A stretch of DNA of 64,000 bases from an uncultured bacterium. Its GTDB lineage: Bacteria; Vulcanimicrobiota; Xenobia; Xenobiales; Xenobiaceae. The notes under the pieces were generated by a model. That model saw only the letters and a program-made list of their open reading frames with translations. It ran no database searches and was not told where the DNA came from. Shown piece after piece: positions 18,057 to 28,123 of the stretch. The position numbers were made by a program, and so were the translations under genes. The stretch covers positions 8,855-72,854 of the forward strand of contig CAKTUZ010000015.1 of assembly GCA_934621605.1 (NCBI GenBank). Direction: 5' to 3'. The stretch's first letter is position 1, and each line of letters opens with the position of its first letter.

Positions 18057-18746
18057 TTACTTGAAGCCATTTTCCGTCCAGGCGGACAATTTATCAAAAC
18101 CTTCCTTGCTGCCTGATACAAACAAAATATCGTGCTCTTTAAAAATATAGCTTGGCACTACAGTTTCAATCAGCACATTATCATTTTCAATAGCAATAAT
18201 ATTTACGCCAAATTTGACGCGCAAATTGGCGTCGATCACACTTTTACCTACAAGTTGCGGCGGAACTAGCAATTTAGATATATTGAGTTTTTCACTCAAT
18301 TGCACAAAATCCAATACTTGAGAAGCTTCCAAGCGATGCGCCACCCTAATAGCCATATCACGTTCGGGATAGACAACTTCTGCCCCCAATTTGGCCAATA
18401 TCTCACCGTGATCGATACTGGCCGCTTTGGCAATAACCTTAGGTACTCCCAAACCTACCAAATGGAGCGTAGTCAAAATGGAAGTATCGATCTCTTCGCC
18501 ACTAATACCGACAATAGCTACATCACAATTTTTTACGCCTGTCTCGGCCAAAGATTTGCGATCCAGTTTTTTCAAAACATAGGCATTTTCCGTATATTCA
18601 CGCAATTCGCGCACTTTTTCTTCATCTTTATCGATAACAACAACTTCTGCTCCTGAGGAAGCCAATTCCAGAGCCAAAGCGTAACCGAAACGCCCCAACC
18701 CCACGATAGCGTAACTTTGTTTCCTTTTTTTCGCTCTGCCGAACAT
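18057..18746 (-). CDS. ktrA: Potassium uptake regulatory subunit (KtrA/TrkA, RCK domain)
   Basis: This cytoplasmic ring-forming gating subunit binds nucleotides and opens the KtrB/TrkH channel. The 229-residue protein has an N-terminal Rossmann RCK_N domain with GLGRFG (residues 16-21) and the acidic ribose-binding stretch VVVIDKDEEKV, then an RCK_C domain. One RCK pair and this length match KtrA rather than the double-length TrkA. It follows the membrane subunit gene by 15 nt in an operon. Confidence 0.9.
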   Translation of the reverse strand: MFGRAKKRKQSYAIVGLGRFGYALALELASSGAEVVVIDKDEEKVRELREYTENAYVLKKLDRKSLAETGVKNCDVAIVGISGEEIDTSILTTLHLVGLGVPKVIAKAASIDHGEILAKLGAEVVYPERDMAIRVAHRLEASQVLDFVQLSEKLNISKLLVPPQLVGKSVIDANLRVKFGVNIIAIENDNVLIETVVPSYIFKEHDILFVSGSKEGFDKLSAWTENGFK

Positions 18747-18761
18747 TAAGTTTTTCCTCCT

Positions 18762-20060
18762 CTAGCCGATGGAAATATTGCCCTCAGGATAATTGATTAA
18801 CTCATTATTTTTGAAATACCATAAAGTGGCAATAGTCAGAGGGCCCATTCTACCAACATACATTACGATAATCGACAAAATCTTACTTTCCAGACTGAGA
18901 TGGGCAGTAATACCCGTCGATAAACCGACTGTTCCGAAAGCGCTGGTTATTTCAAAGAGAGCAGCCAGAAAACCGACCTGCGGATCCAGAATCAACATAA
19001 TATAAGTACCACTCAAAACAATAAAAGCGGCCATAAAAGCAATAACCGACGCCTTACGAAAAGCTTCCGAAGGTATAGCATAACGGAAAGCTTTTTCTGA
19101 GGTATTGGTAGCTGCCGATTTTATACCTTGCAATAGCACAAAAAAAGTAGTCGTTTTGATACCTCCTCCGGTAGAACCAGGCGAAGCGCCAATGAACATT
19201 AAGACAATCATTATCAACAGACCAGCCTCAGTAAAATCACCGATATTGTAAGTAGAAAAACCGGCCGTTCTGGCTGAAACGCTCTGAAAAAAAGCCCCCA
19301 ACCAACTAATATTTTCCGTAAACTTAAAAAGTAAGGCGCCAACTGCGATTAGAATTGCACTCATAATGACAACGACTTTGGAATGCATGGAAAATTTGCG
19401 CCAATTAAAACGCAAAGCCAAAGCTTCATGTATAACCCAAAAGCCGATACCGCCAAAAATAATCAATATGATGGTAATTAAATTAAGGGCCACATTGTTG
19501 CGATAAGGGATTAAATTTTGTAAATTCCCTAAAATATCAAAACCAGAATTGTTAAAAGCTGCTACAGAATGGAAAAGACTAATCCAAATAGCCTTTTTCC
19601 AAGGATAATCTTGAATAAAAACTAGAAAACTCAGAAAAGCCCCGCTAGCTTCGAAAGCGAAAGTAGTTAAAAGAACGCTCTTGATAAAACGCACTAAACC
19701 TTGACCGGTATTCAAATTTAGTGACTCGCGAATCAGACTGCGCCCTTTGAAATTGATTTTTTGACCAATAGCTAAAATAACGCCTGCTCCGACTGAAGTA
19801 ACACCTAAACCACCTATCTGAATAAGCAAACAGAGAAATAGCTGCCCCACAGGAGTAAAAGTATCATGAGCATCAACGGCAATTAAACCGGTTACGCAAA
19901 CAGCACTAGCCGAAGTATAGAGAGCGTCTATATAAAGTAAATCGACCCCCTCTCTAAGGCTACAAGGCAAACTTAGCAGCAGCGACCCTAAAAAAATCGC
20001 CACAATAAATCCTAAAGCAATAATCCTACCCGGAGGCTGCTTTTTGAGCCACTCAATCAC
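18762..20060 (-). CDS. ktrB: Potassium transporter membrane subunit (KtrB/TrkH)
   Basis: This 432-residue polytopic protein of the SKT superfamily forms the K+ permeation path. It shows the repeated M-P-M pore architecture with filter-like segments (SASAVCVTGL near residue 51, AAFNNSGFDI, SARTAGFST, SAFGTVGLSTG) and the TrkH/KtrB motif GASPGSTGGGIKTTT. The first gene of the pair, it is followed by the RCK subunit. Size fits KtrB (about 440) better than TrkH (about 480). The driving ion is not readable. Confidence 0.93.
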   Translation of the reverse strand: MIEWLKKQPPGRIIALGFIVAIFLGSLLLSLPCSLREGVDLLYIDALYTSASAVCVTGLIAVDAHDTFTPVGQLFLCLLIQIGGLGVTSVGAGVILAIGQKINFKGRSLIRESLNLNTGQGLVRFIKSVLLTTFAFEASGAFLSFLVFIQDYPWKKAIWISLFHSVAAFNNSGFDILGNLQNLIPYRNNVALNLITIILIIFGGIGFWVIHEALALRFNWRKFSMHSKVVVIMSAILIAVGALLFKFTENISWLGAFFQSVSARTAGFSTYNIGDFTEAGLLIMIVLMFIGASPGSTGGGIKTTTFFVLLQGIKSAATNTSEKAFRYAIPSEAFRKASVIAFMAAFIVLSGTYIMLILDPQVGFLAALFEITSAFGTVGLSTGITAHLSLESKILSIIVMYVGRMGPLTIATLWYFKNNELINYPEGNISIG

Positions 20061-20171
20061 GTAACTTTCCTCCCGGCTTCAGTCTTTTTATAACTTAGAG
20101 CTATCTAATCGACTCACAAGTGGCTGAGGCCTTACTTTCCAGCTTAGCCACATTTTTTCCCCGATTTAATG

Positions 20172-20203
20172 AAAATCCCGCCTTTACTTTTAAAGACGGG
20201 AAT
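20172..20203 (-). terminator. Intrinsic terminator after the 648-aa gene
   Basis: On the minus strand, TCCCGTCTTTA pairs with TAAAGGCGGGA and is followed by TTTTC. It separates the upstream unknown gene from ktrB. Confidence 0.7.
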
Positions 20204-20254
20204 TGATTAATATCTACACACTACTACTTTTTAGACTACGAAACTCACGGCTGG

Positions 20255-22201
20255 CTATTTCGACCAACAAAGTTCTTCTAATAAATCCAATAGAATAGAT
20301 TCACGCTGTTCTTTACTTAAACTGAAGCCATTAAACGAAGAACGCAACCAGTGGCTAAGCTTGCGCTCAGCCTCTTCTTTATCTTCCGGCAGAGGGAATA
20401 AACCTTCGATATGCCACAATTCCAGCTCTAAGCAAGCTCTAACCAACCGAGAAGCAAAAGTAACGGAATTATCTCTATCCCATTTACTTAAGCCAGGCAA
20501 GTCGAATTGCAAAGGCAATAATTCAAACCAATATTTGACGTCGGCCTCCGGCTCCAAAGCATACATTTCTACAAGAGCACTCGCCCAAGGACTTAGCTTT
20601 TGAGAACCGCTATTGGGATAAAGACGAGAGAACCAACGACGGAAAAGCTTGTTTAAGACAGCAACATATTCCTCAGCTTTTTCGGGCAGTTCTTCAGCTT
20701 TGCCGCCAAATTGCTCAGCGATGCGCCCAGCCAAATTGCGGCGGAAAGTTTCTTCATGCAAAACAAAAGCAGTGCGAGCTTCGTCCAACCAGCTAGCAAA
20801 ACGCTCCAGTTCTTCGCCCTCGGGCAAACCAGAAAAACCGGCCGCCTCAATCAAATCTTGACTAATAAAGCAGCGAGTCGATTCTTCGTTTTTGTGATTA
20901 AAAAGTTCGTTAAGTATATAAGCCGGTTCGCCCGGTTCAGACTTCAAAGTAAGAGCCAAAGGAGACAAACTACCATGCCAAGCTCGCAAAGAGTCGGCGG
21001 CTATTTCCCATAAATCGCGTATTTGCTTACTACCAACAAAACCAAAGGTATTAACAATGCGATGCAAAGCTTGGGCACTTCGGTAAGGAGCTTGAGGAGT
21101 ATAAAGTATTTTACAGTGAGCAGCAACGCCCCAAGCTTCGCGAATGGCCGTGCTGTCTAAACGAACCTCCCCGTCACGCCCCATTATACTCAAAGACGGA
21201 GAATAACGACGCACGGCAGCAGCCAGCAAAATATTTAAGAAAGATACATCGATACCATAAGGACGCTTAGAGAATTTAGCATAAAGTTCTTCTAAGCTGC
21301 AACTGCGTTCTTCGCGACCTTCACCTATAAGTATATACAAAAGACGATTCCAAATTGCAGCTAAAGGAGCTTTATCATCTATAAAACCGTTGACTTGGTA
21401 AATAGCGTAACTGCCGCGATCTTCGGCAGCTGAAACGACTCCGCCTTTAAACAGGAAATCGCGAATAACTTTATAGCCGCCTCTCTTATCCAACACAATA
21501 AATTGTAAGGGTTCTTTGGTATTAAGTAAAATATCAACAGCTTCATAGCGATCGCGCATACTGCCGCAAGCTTTAAGTTGTGGAGCTTTCGTATAGATAC
21601 ACTCCAAAACGTCAGTAAAGAAAATATCGCGGCGGCCACTCTTAATGCCATCATAAGGAGCGCCTTTATAGATCCAGCGAAAATTGTTGGGAGTAAGCTG
21701 AGGACGCAATTTTTCCAAAAGTTGACGACGCACCATTTGACGACGGCTTTGTAACAATTTTTGGGCATTGCCGGGTAAAGTGTAAGGTTCTTGAGTGGCC
21801 AACAGATTGAGAGCTTGCAACTCTTTAAGCTGAGCCGAACCCGGCAAGGGCTGCTCGGGCAGCCCCACAATAACACAAGAGCCGACCTTGGTTTTTTCCA
21901 ACAACTCGGTAATATCTTCGGTTTCGCGTCTGGTAAAACCTAAACCCATAATTGCCAATAAGTCGAAACCACGCGGACAACGAACAGGAATCTTGTCATT
22001 GGGGCCTACAAAAATACATTTAACACGACGGGCTTTTAAGTGATTACTTTTGTAACGCAAAGGAGTGAGAGGACGAGCAGGATAGCAAGTTTCTAACACT
22101 TGCGGATAATTGAGCTTTCCCTGCTCAGCTACCACACGAGCAACATCCTGATTTAAATTAGATCGATTAAATCCCATAGATAACAACATGCTGTCGCTCA
22201 T
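20255..22201 (-). CDS. BrxC/DUF6079-like protein lacking an ATPase domain (unknown function)
   Basis: I do not firmly recognise this 648-residue protein. By eye, residues about 190-340 resemble the region that follows the ATPase in BREX BrxC/PglY and DUF6079 proteins: RRDIFFTDVLECIYTKAPQL, a W-containing helical segment, a SLEELYAKFSKRPYGID stretch and NILLAAAVRRY. No Walker A or B motif is present, and the protein is about half the length of BrxC. The C-terminal 250 residues are helical and Trp/Leu-rich. It is monocistronic (own terminator, divergent from murB), and no other BREX gene is nearby. It may be a decayed relic, an orphan regulator or a distinct family. The gene itself is clear. 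Confidence 0.6.
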   Translation of the reverse strand: MSDSMLLSMGFNRSNLNQDVARVVAEQGKLNYPQVLETCYPARPLTPLRYKSNHLKARRVKCIFVGPNDKIPVRCPRGFDLLAIMGLGFTRRETEDITELLEKTKVGSCVIVGLPEQPLPGSAQLKELQALNLLATQEPYTLPGNAQKLLQSRRQMVRRQLLEKLRPQLTPNNFRWIYKGAPYDGIKSGRRDIFFTDVLECIYTKAPQLKACGSMRDRYEAVDILLNTKEPLQFIVLDKRGGYKVIRDFLFKGGVVSAAEDRGSYAIYQVNGFIDDKAPLAAIWNRLLYILIGEGREERSCSLEELYAKFSKRPYGIDVSFLNILLAAAVRRYSPSLSIMGRDGEVRLDSTAIREAWGVAAHCKILYTPQAPYRSAQALHRIVNTFGFVGSKQIRDLWEIAADSLRAWHGSLSPLALTLKSEPGEPAYILNELFNHKNEESTRCFISQDLIEAAGFSGLPEGEELERFASWLDEARTAFVLHEETFRRNLAGRIAEQFGGKAEELPEKAEEYVAVLNKLFRRWFSRLYPNSGSQKLSPWASALVEMYALEPEADVKYWFELLPLQFDLPGLSKWDRDNSVTFASRLVRACLELELWHIEGLFPLPEDKEEAERKLSHWLRSSFNGFSLSKEQRESILLDLLEELCWSK

Positions 22202-22398
22202 AGCTAGCCAAACCTCCGCGCACTGTATTCCGCATCTGTAATTAGTAAAATTAAGGAACCAAAAACCCCATCATATTCAAAGTTTTTGCCTTTTTGTCCT
22301 TTTTTGCCGGATTTAAGAACCTCAGAGAGTCGCACAAAATAAGACAAAAGCTTTAGACTTTTTTGACAAAGCCTTATCAAGCCAAAGGCTTTAAGGTT

Positions 22399-23490
22399 AT
22401 GCCTGTAAAATGCTCTGCGGCTATGTATAGTTTTATCAAATCTGACGTACCTATCAGCACCTTGACTACTTTTGAAATCGGCGGCCCGGTAAGCTGGCTA
22501 GCTGAACCTTCTAATTTGGAAGAATTAAAACAAAGTATACTTTTTGCCCAAGAAAACGACCTATCTATTTTTCCAATCGGCTGCGGAAGCAATATTTTAG
22601 CTTCCGACTTCGGGTTTAAAGGCTTATTGATTAAGCCGCAAATGCAAGAACTGACTGTAAACATAAAAAACGATACAGCCATTGTCACAGCACAAGCCGG
22701 TATTATTTGGGATGATTTAGTAGCCCAAACAGTTAGACAAAATTTGGCCGGTTTGGAATGTTTAAGCGGTATACCCGGACAAGTCGGCGCAGCACCGGTA
22801 CAAAATATAGGTGCTTACGGCCAAGAGGCAGGCCACAATATTGAAATAGTACAAGTGATCGATCTGTCTACTTTGGAAATGCACAATATTTCCGCTTCTG
22901 ACTGTGCTTTTGCTTATCGTACCAGCAATTTTAAGACCGCTTGGAAAGGACGCTACTTAATCACGGCCGTAACCTTCAAACTACAGGTTGACGGCCAAGC
23001 GACCATGCGCTATCAAGATTTGGAACGTTTTTTTGCCGACAATTTAACTGCCGATTCTAACTGGCGTCCAGATTTAACTCAAGTACGCCAAGCTGTCCTT
23101 AAAGTTCGTGCTTCCAAATCTATGCTATATGATAAAGCCGATCCTAACCACCGCTGTGCCGGTTCTTTTTATCTAAATCCTGTTATCTCCCAAATTCAAG
23201 CCCAACAACTAAAAGAGCAATGGCCCAACATGCCGGTCTACAGTACTGAGGACTCCAATATGCGCAAAGTTTCGGCTGCTTGGCTGGTAGATAACGCCGG
23301 TTTTCATAAAGGTTTCCGTTTCGGAAAAGCTGGCATATCTGGCGCCCATACTTTGGCTTTAATCAATCCCGGCCAAGCTTCAGCTGCCGATATATTGGCA
23401 TTTTCCGATCAAGTTAAAGCTAAAGTCAAAGAAATATTTAATATACAACTAAAACCAGAACCGATTATGCTGGGATTTTCCGATTGTTAA
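22399..23490 (+). CDS. murB: UDP-N-acetylenolpyruvoylglucosamine reductase
   Basis: MurB is the FAD- and NADPH-dependent enzyme that makes UDP-MurNAc for peptidoglycan. Visible signatures are TTFEIGGPVSWLAEP, the FAD-binding PIGCGSNILASD, GLECLSGIPGQVGAAPVQNIGAYGQE, and the catalytic serine segment AGSFYLNPV. The C-terminal AAWLVDNAGF and GHTLAL-like motifs complete the fold. The long C-terminal layout matches type I (E. coli-like) MurB. The frame opens at a TTG (22363), but ATG codons at 22399 or 22423 are more likely; I use 22399, and the family core begins at about 22438. Confidence 0.93.
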   Translation: MPVKCSAAMYSFIKSDVPISTLTTFEIGGPVSWLAEPSNLEELKQSILFAQENDLSIFPIGCGSNILASDFGFKGLLIKPQMQELTVNIKNDTAIVTAQAGIIWDDLVAQTVRQNLAGLECLSGIPGQVGAAPVQNIGAYGQEAGHNIEIVQVIDLSTLEMHNISASDCAFAYRTSNFKTAWKGRYLITAVTFKLQVDGQATMRYQDLERFFADNLTADSNWRPDLTQVRQAVLKVRASKSMLYDKADPNHRCAGSFYLNPVISQIQAQQLKEQWPNMPVYSTEDSNMRKVSAAWLVDNAGFHKGFRFGKAGISGAHTLALINPGQASAADILAFSDQVKAKVKEIFNIQLKPEPIMLGFSDC

Positions 23491-23515
23491 ATTATTGAGG
23501 AGGCTGTACGGCAAT

Positions 23516-26074
23516 ATGGAGGCGGATAAAGCTTATTCAACCGAAGCTCAAAAATTGATCGGCCGCTTACTGCGTCTGATGCGTCGCGAATATAGTGACG
23601 GCTGCCGTGGCAGGATCGATATAGAGCTAGCTTGGCAATCTTTCTGTCGCCATACCGAAGAACTGGCTAAAGATGAAGCTTTTAGCTTACGCCAAATGGT
23701 CAAAAAATTGGCTGGTTATAGCTCTTTACCGCAGCGAGTACGCCAAGGCAGCCTGGTTTTAGTAGGCAAAGCTTTAGCTTTGCTTGCTGATCAGAATAAA
23801 CTCCGCGACACCACACCTTCGACTGCAAACACTTCCTCAGTGTCTGAAGCAGCTATGGCAGAAGACTCCCTTAATTCAATAGGAACCGCTTATCCGACAA
23901 CCGCTTCGACAACAACTTCCGCCGTACCAATGCAAGAACGAGAAGCAGACGGTATTTTTTTATTGACAGCTGAACAACGGCGGCTCACGTCTTCAGCTCC
24001 AACTCTCTATCAACTGAATACGCCAATAGAAAAAATCCGCAGTATAGGACGGACCAAGCAAGCTATCTTTAATAATTTAGGTATCTATACATTAAGAGAC
24101 TTGCTTACAAATTATCCCCGGCGCTGGGAAGATCGTCGCCATGTACAAAAAATAGCCGAGTTGCGTCCGGGTGCTTTTGAGCAAATAAAAGCTGTTATAG
24201 CCGAATCGAAAAATATCGTTACAACTAATCGTAAACGACTCTTAGAAGTAGAAGTTTTAGACGAAAGCGGCAGTCTCAAATTAGTCTGGTTCAATCAACC
24301 ATATTTAAGCGCCAAACTGCGCCCGGGGGTACATATTGTAGCCTTTGGCAAAGTCGAGTATGATCGCGGCCCCAATTTGCGTATGGCTTCGCCAGAGTTT
24401 GCCGAGCAGTCAGAAAATTCGCCTTCCTTTGGTCGCTTGGTACCAATTTATAAGCTAAGCGCCAAGCTGTATCAGAACTATATGCACAAGCTGATGTTTA
24501 AGCTTATACCGACCTGCGCTCAACTCATGCCGGAAACTTTGCCTCAGGAACTTTTAGCGAAATATCACTTCCTGCCCAAACCTCTGGCGACTATGTATAT
24601 GCACTGGCCAACCGACTATGACCAGCTATTTAAAGCACAGCAGCGCTTAGCTTTTGAAGAGCTTTTCACCCTGCAACTGCGCGTAGTCCACAAACGCGCT
24701 TGTAGACAGAATCAGCAGCGCAACGTTTTCTACAACAATTTAATCAATATTGAAGGCGAATTTCAAAAGTTACTCCCCTTTCAATTGACCGGAGCTCAAC
24801 AGCGAGCCATAAAAGAAATAGCTCACGATCTGAGCCTAAATCATCCCATGAACCGTATGCTGCAAGGAGACGTAGGTTCAGGCAAAACGGTTATTGCTGC
24901 CTATGCGGCTTTTGCGGCTGTACGCAACGGTTACCAGGCTGCCATTATGGCTCCGACGGAAATATTAGCACAGCAACATTACTTAAAACTATGCCAATTA
25001 TTAGAGCCAAGCGGTCTACGTATCTGTCTTTTGAAAGGCAGCCTGACCAAAAAGAAAAAACAGCAAATCGCCGAGCAACTCAAAGCGGGCGAATTTGATC
25101 TGGCCGTAGGTACTCACGCCCTCATTCAAGAAGGGATCGAGTTTGCCAACTTGGGCCTAGCTGTTGTAGACGAACAACACAAATTCGGCGTTCTGCAACG
25201 CCAAGCTTTAGGCCGCAAAAGCGGAACTCACCTAAATTGCGACGTTTTGCTTATGACGGCTACGCCTATTCCGCGCACCATGTCTTTAACTATTTATGGC
25301 GACTTGGAGCTTTCCAAATTGGACGAATTGCCGCCGGGCCGCCAGCCTATTAAGTCGCGCTGTGTTCCTTTTCAAGAGGCCAACAACGCCTATAAATTTA
25401 TCGCTTCCCAAGTTGAAGAAGGCAGACAAGCTTACATAGTTTGCCCCCTTATCAACGAAAGCGACAAACTCGAAGCCAGCGCCGCCGTACAAGAGGCCGA
25501 GCGCCTTAAAGAAGGCGTCTTCAAAAAATATCGGGTTGGCTTGCTTCACGGAAAAATGAAAGCAGCCGAAAAAGAAGCGATTATGGAACAATTCCGCAAC
25601 GGTAGTTTTGATATTCTAATCTCCACCACCGTTATCGAAGTGGGCGTCGATGTAGGCAACGCCACCGTAATTTTAATTCAAGACGCCAATCGCTTCGGTA
25701 TGGCCCAACTTCATCAGCTGCGCGGTCGTATTGGGCGCAGCCAATTGCAATCTTATTGTCTGTTTTTAGCTTCCAGCGATTCGCCTTCCAATCGTAAATT
25801 AGAAGCGGTAGCTCGTCTTTCCGACGGTTTTGAAGTAGCCGAAGAAGACTTGGAAATTCGCGGCCCCGGTGACTATTTTGGCACACGCCAATCGGGTTTT
25901 CCCGAATTGATTTGTGCCGATTTGCTGCGCGATCGCCATCTTTTGGAATTGGCCAAACAGGAAGCAGCCATCTATGCCGATCATTATCCCCTCGAAGAAG
26001 ACCTAAACCAGGAAGAGAGCAACGAGGAACAAAACTATTTCTGTTATAGGAGCATAAATAAATCGCATGAATAA
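23516..26074 (+). CDS. recG: ATP-dependent DNA helicase RecG
   Basis: RecG remodels stalled forks and branched DNA. Motifs seen are Walker A GDVGSGKT, DEQHKFGV (motif II), LLMTATPIPRT, and the C-terminal RFGMAQLHQLRGRIGRS. An OB-fold wedge domain precedes the helicase core. The protein is 852 residues, longer than the usual 680-780, because about 160 extra N-terminal residues include a Ser/Thr-rich linker. A TTG seven codons upstream lies inside the strong ribosome site GAGGAGG (23497-23503), so the ATG at 23516 is the start. It overlaps rsmD by 8 nt. Confidence 0.95.
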   Translation: MEADKAYSTEAQKLIGRLLRLMRREYSDGCRGRIDIELAWQSFCRHTEELAKDEAFSLRQMVKKLAGYSSLPQRVRQGSLVLVGKALALLADQNKLRDTTPSTANTSSVSEAAMAEDSLNSIGTAYPTTASTTTSAVPMQEREADGIFLLTAEQRRLTSSAPTLYQLNTPIEKIRSIGRTKQAIFNNLGIYTLRDLLTNYPRRWEDRRHVQKIAELRPGAFEQIKAVIAESKNIVTTNRKRLLEVEVLDESGSLKLVWFNQPYLSAKLRPGVHIVAFGKVEYDRGPNLRMASPEFAEQSENSPSFGRLVPIYKLSAKLYQNYMHKLMFKLIPTCAQLMPETLPQELLAKYHFLPKPLATMYMHWPTDYDQLFKAQQRLAFEELFTLQLRVVHKRACRQNQQRNVFYNNLINIEGEFQKLLPFQLTGAQQRAIKEIAHDLSLNHPMNRMLQGDVGSGKTVIAAYAAFAAVRNGYQAAIMAPTEILAQQHYLKLCQLLEPSGLRICLLKGSLTKKKKQQIAEQLKAGEFDLAVGTHALIQEGIEFANLGLAVVDEQHKFGVLQRQALGRKSGTHLNCDVLLMTATPIPRTMSLTIYGDLELSKLDELPPGRQPIKSRCVPFQEANNAYKFIASQVEEGRQAYIVCPLINESDKLEASAAVQEAERLKEGVFKKYRVGLLHGKMKAAEKEAIMEQFRNGSFDILISTTVIEVGVDVGNATVILIQDANRFGMAQLHQLRGRIGRSQLQSYCLFLASSDSPSNRKLEAVARLSDGFEVAEEDLEIRGPGDYFGTRQSGFPELICADLLRDRHLLELAKQEAAIYADHYPLEEDLNQEESNEEQNYFCYRSINKSHE

Positions 26075-26573
26075 AAATCCCCGTCTGCCTTCGCGCACCT
26101 GGATGCGTCCCACTACCAGCAAAACACGCGAAGCTTTAACGGCTACTTTACGCCCTTATATAGACGAATCTAGCAAAGTACTAGATTTATTTGCCGGTAC
26201 TGGCTCTTTGGGACTAGCTCTTTTGGAAGAAGGCTGTGCTGAAGCTACTTTTGTCGAAGGTGGTCGCCGCTCACTAAAATTTTTACATGAAGCAGTCGAA
26301 AATAAAGGTCAAATTATTTTCGGTCAATTACCTAAGGCTTTGGAGAAATTAAACGGTCGTCAGTTTGATATTATTGTGGCCGATCCACCCTACAACAGCG
26401 AAGCTGGTCCGCAAACGCTAGCCTTACTAGATAAATACACAACTACAGGCGCCATAGTAATCTTCGAATATCACCACAAAGAAAACTATCCCCAAGATTT
26501 TGCCAATTTTAAAGTAATAAAAGATAAACGCTTTGGCGAAACCTCGCTTACGTTTTGGCAAAAGCAAGAATAA
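26067..26573 (+). CDS. rsmD: 16S rRNA (guanine966-N2)-methyltransferase
   Basis: RsmD methylates G966 of 16S rRNA during 30S assembly. The 168-residue protein has the SAM-binding motif DLFAGTGSLGLALLEEG, the catalytic (D/N)PPY motif as ADPPYN, and the N-terminal RPTTSKTREA signature. It overlaps the recG end, an arrangement common in bacteria. It is slightly shorter than typical RsmD (about 185), with no sign of truncation at the motifs. Confidence 0.92.
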   Translation: MNKNPRLPSRTWMRPTTSKTREALTATLRPYIDESSKVLDLFAGTGSLGLALLEEGCAEATFVEGGRRSLKFLHEAVENKGQIIFGQLPKALEKLNGRQFDIIVADPPYNSEAGPQTLALLDKYTTTGAIVIFEYHHKENYPQDFANFKVIKDKRFGETSLTFWQKQE

Positions 26574-26651
26574 ATAAACTAATTTTTAGCAATTGTAGGC
26601 TTAAAAATTGTGCCGTAGTTTATTGCCAAGTAGGAAAGTGTCAAAAGTAAT

Positions 26652-28010
26652 ATGGATAAAGTAAACCAAGGCTTAGCCGCATCCTCTTCAGGTCAAAAAA
26701 ATAATAGTTCAGCTAAAAACGACGAATTTAACCGATACTTAGCTACTTTACCTCCCGGAAGCGGAGCTCTTGCTCAAACGGCCTGGAATTTTATGCCTGC
26801 CGATTTGCGCAAAGAGCTCAACCTCAATATAAGACTTTTTAGCAACATCGCCCAAGCCAATCCGGCTGCACTTGGCGATATTATGGAATTGCTCAAGCGT
26901 CAGGCTGGGCCAGCTTTTGCCCCTATTTCTAAAATAGCTGTTTTGGGACCGGTCAATGTAGGCAAGTCGACGCTTTTTAACGCTTTACTTAACGGTATCG
27001 GTGAAGCAGCAGCTGTTTCCCCTATTCCTGGCACTACGGTAAAAGCTCAAGATGTTGCTGCTGGTGCCATATCCCTTATCGACACTCCAGGATTTAACAA
27101 CGCCACTCAAGGCGGCCAATTGGAAAGCGCTTTAGCTATGCAAGAAGCGGAAAAGGCAGACTTTTTAATTGTGCTTTTTGATGCTTCTCGAGGTATTACC
27201 GTAGCCGATCGCAATCTTTACAATGCGTTTAAGAGTTTGAATAAACCCTATTTAATAGCTTTAAATAAAATGGATCTGATCGACAAAAAGCTTAGAGATA
27301 AGGCCAAATTCACCGCTGCTGCTGCTTTAGGTTTATTACCTGAGCAACTTTATGCTATCTCTGCGCAAAATAAGGAAGGCGTTTATGATTTGCTCTTAGC
27401 CGCAGCTTATACAGAACCGCGCTTATTGGGAGAAATGGGCAAACTAATACCCACTATGCGTCAAAAGTTAAGCTGGCAAGCTATTCGCCGAGCTACCGTT
27501 ATTTCTGGCGCTATAGCCCTAACTCCGTTGCCCTTTGCTTCATTTATTCCCTTAACTGCCAACCAAATTACCATGGTGTTGAACTTAGCTCGCGTCTATG
27601 ATAGGCCAGTTACTTATAAAATGGCTTCAGAATTGTTGACTACTTTAGGGATAGGCTTTTTAGGGCGCACTTTGGCCGGTCAGTTAAGTCAAGTAGTCGG
27701 CCCTCCAGGATGGTTAGTTTCGGCTTCTATTGCCTCCACTTGCACTATAGCCATAGGTTACGCTTGTATGCTCTGGTTTGAATTTGATATTAAGCCATCA
27801 GGCGAGTCGTTTAAACGTCTTTTCAAAGCTGTGGGCGACGCCGTTTGGGCTTCATTGAGAAATATCAAAAGCAAGAAAGCAGACAAGCCCAAACTTGACG
27901 AAGCGGTGCAGCAAGCTATCGATAAAGTTACTTCTCAGCTAAAAGATGAAGAGTTGCAAAAAATGATTGACGAAGCTCAAGCTAAGGAAGCTGCCAACCC
28001 AAAATCTTAA
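26652..28010 (+). CDS. Era-like GTPase with C-terminal membrane (DUF697-like) domain
   Basis: This 452-residue protein has G1 GPVNVGKS (99-106), G2 threonines at 128/129, G3 DTPG (144-147), G4 NKMD (205-208) and a SAQ G5-like motif, placing it in the TrmE-Era-EngA-like GTPases. The N-terminal 90 residues are helical. Residues about 275-385 are hydrophobic (PLPFASFIPLTANQITMVL and WLVSASIASTCTIAIG), resembling DUF697 membrane-associated GTPases. The tail is a Lys/Glu-rich helix. Function is unknown; a role in stress or envelope homeostasis is inferred from the family. It lies 78 nt after rsmD. Confidence 0.8.
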   Translation: MDKVNQGLAASSSGQKNNSSAKNDEFNRYLATLPPGSGALAQTAWNFMPADLRKELNLNIRLFSNIAQANPAALGDIMELLKRQAGPAFAPISKIAVLGPVNVGKSTLFNALLNGIGEAAAVSPIPGTTVKAQDVAAGAISLIDTPGFNNATQGGQLESALAMQEAEKADFLIVLFDASRGITVADRNLYNAFKSLNKPYLIALNKMDLIDKKLRDKAKFTAAAALGLLPEQLYAISAQNKEGVYDLLLAAAYTEPRLLGEMGKLIPTMRQKLSWQAIRRATVISGAIALTPLPFASFIPLTANQITMVLNLARVYDRPVTYKMASELLTTLGIGFLGRTLAGQLSQVVGPPGWLVSASIASTCTIAIGYACMLWFEFDIKPSGESFKRLFKAVGDAVWASLRNIKSKKADKPKLDEAVQQAIDKVTSQLKDEELQKMIDEAQAKEAANPKS

Positions 28011-28123
28011 ACAGTTCTAGTCAATTTTTTATGAGACGGGCAACTTTGAAGCCAGGTGTAATTTTTCAATCTAGCGAAAGGGCCCGCCTCTAAGCACTAA
28101 TAGAAAAGGATAAACTTACTGCT

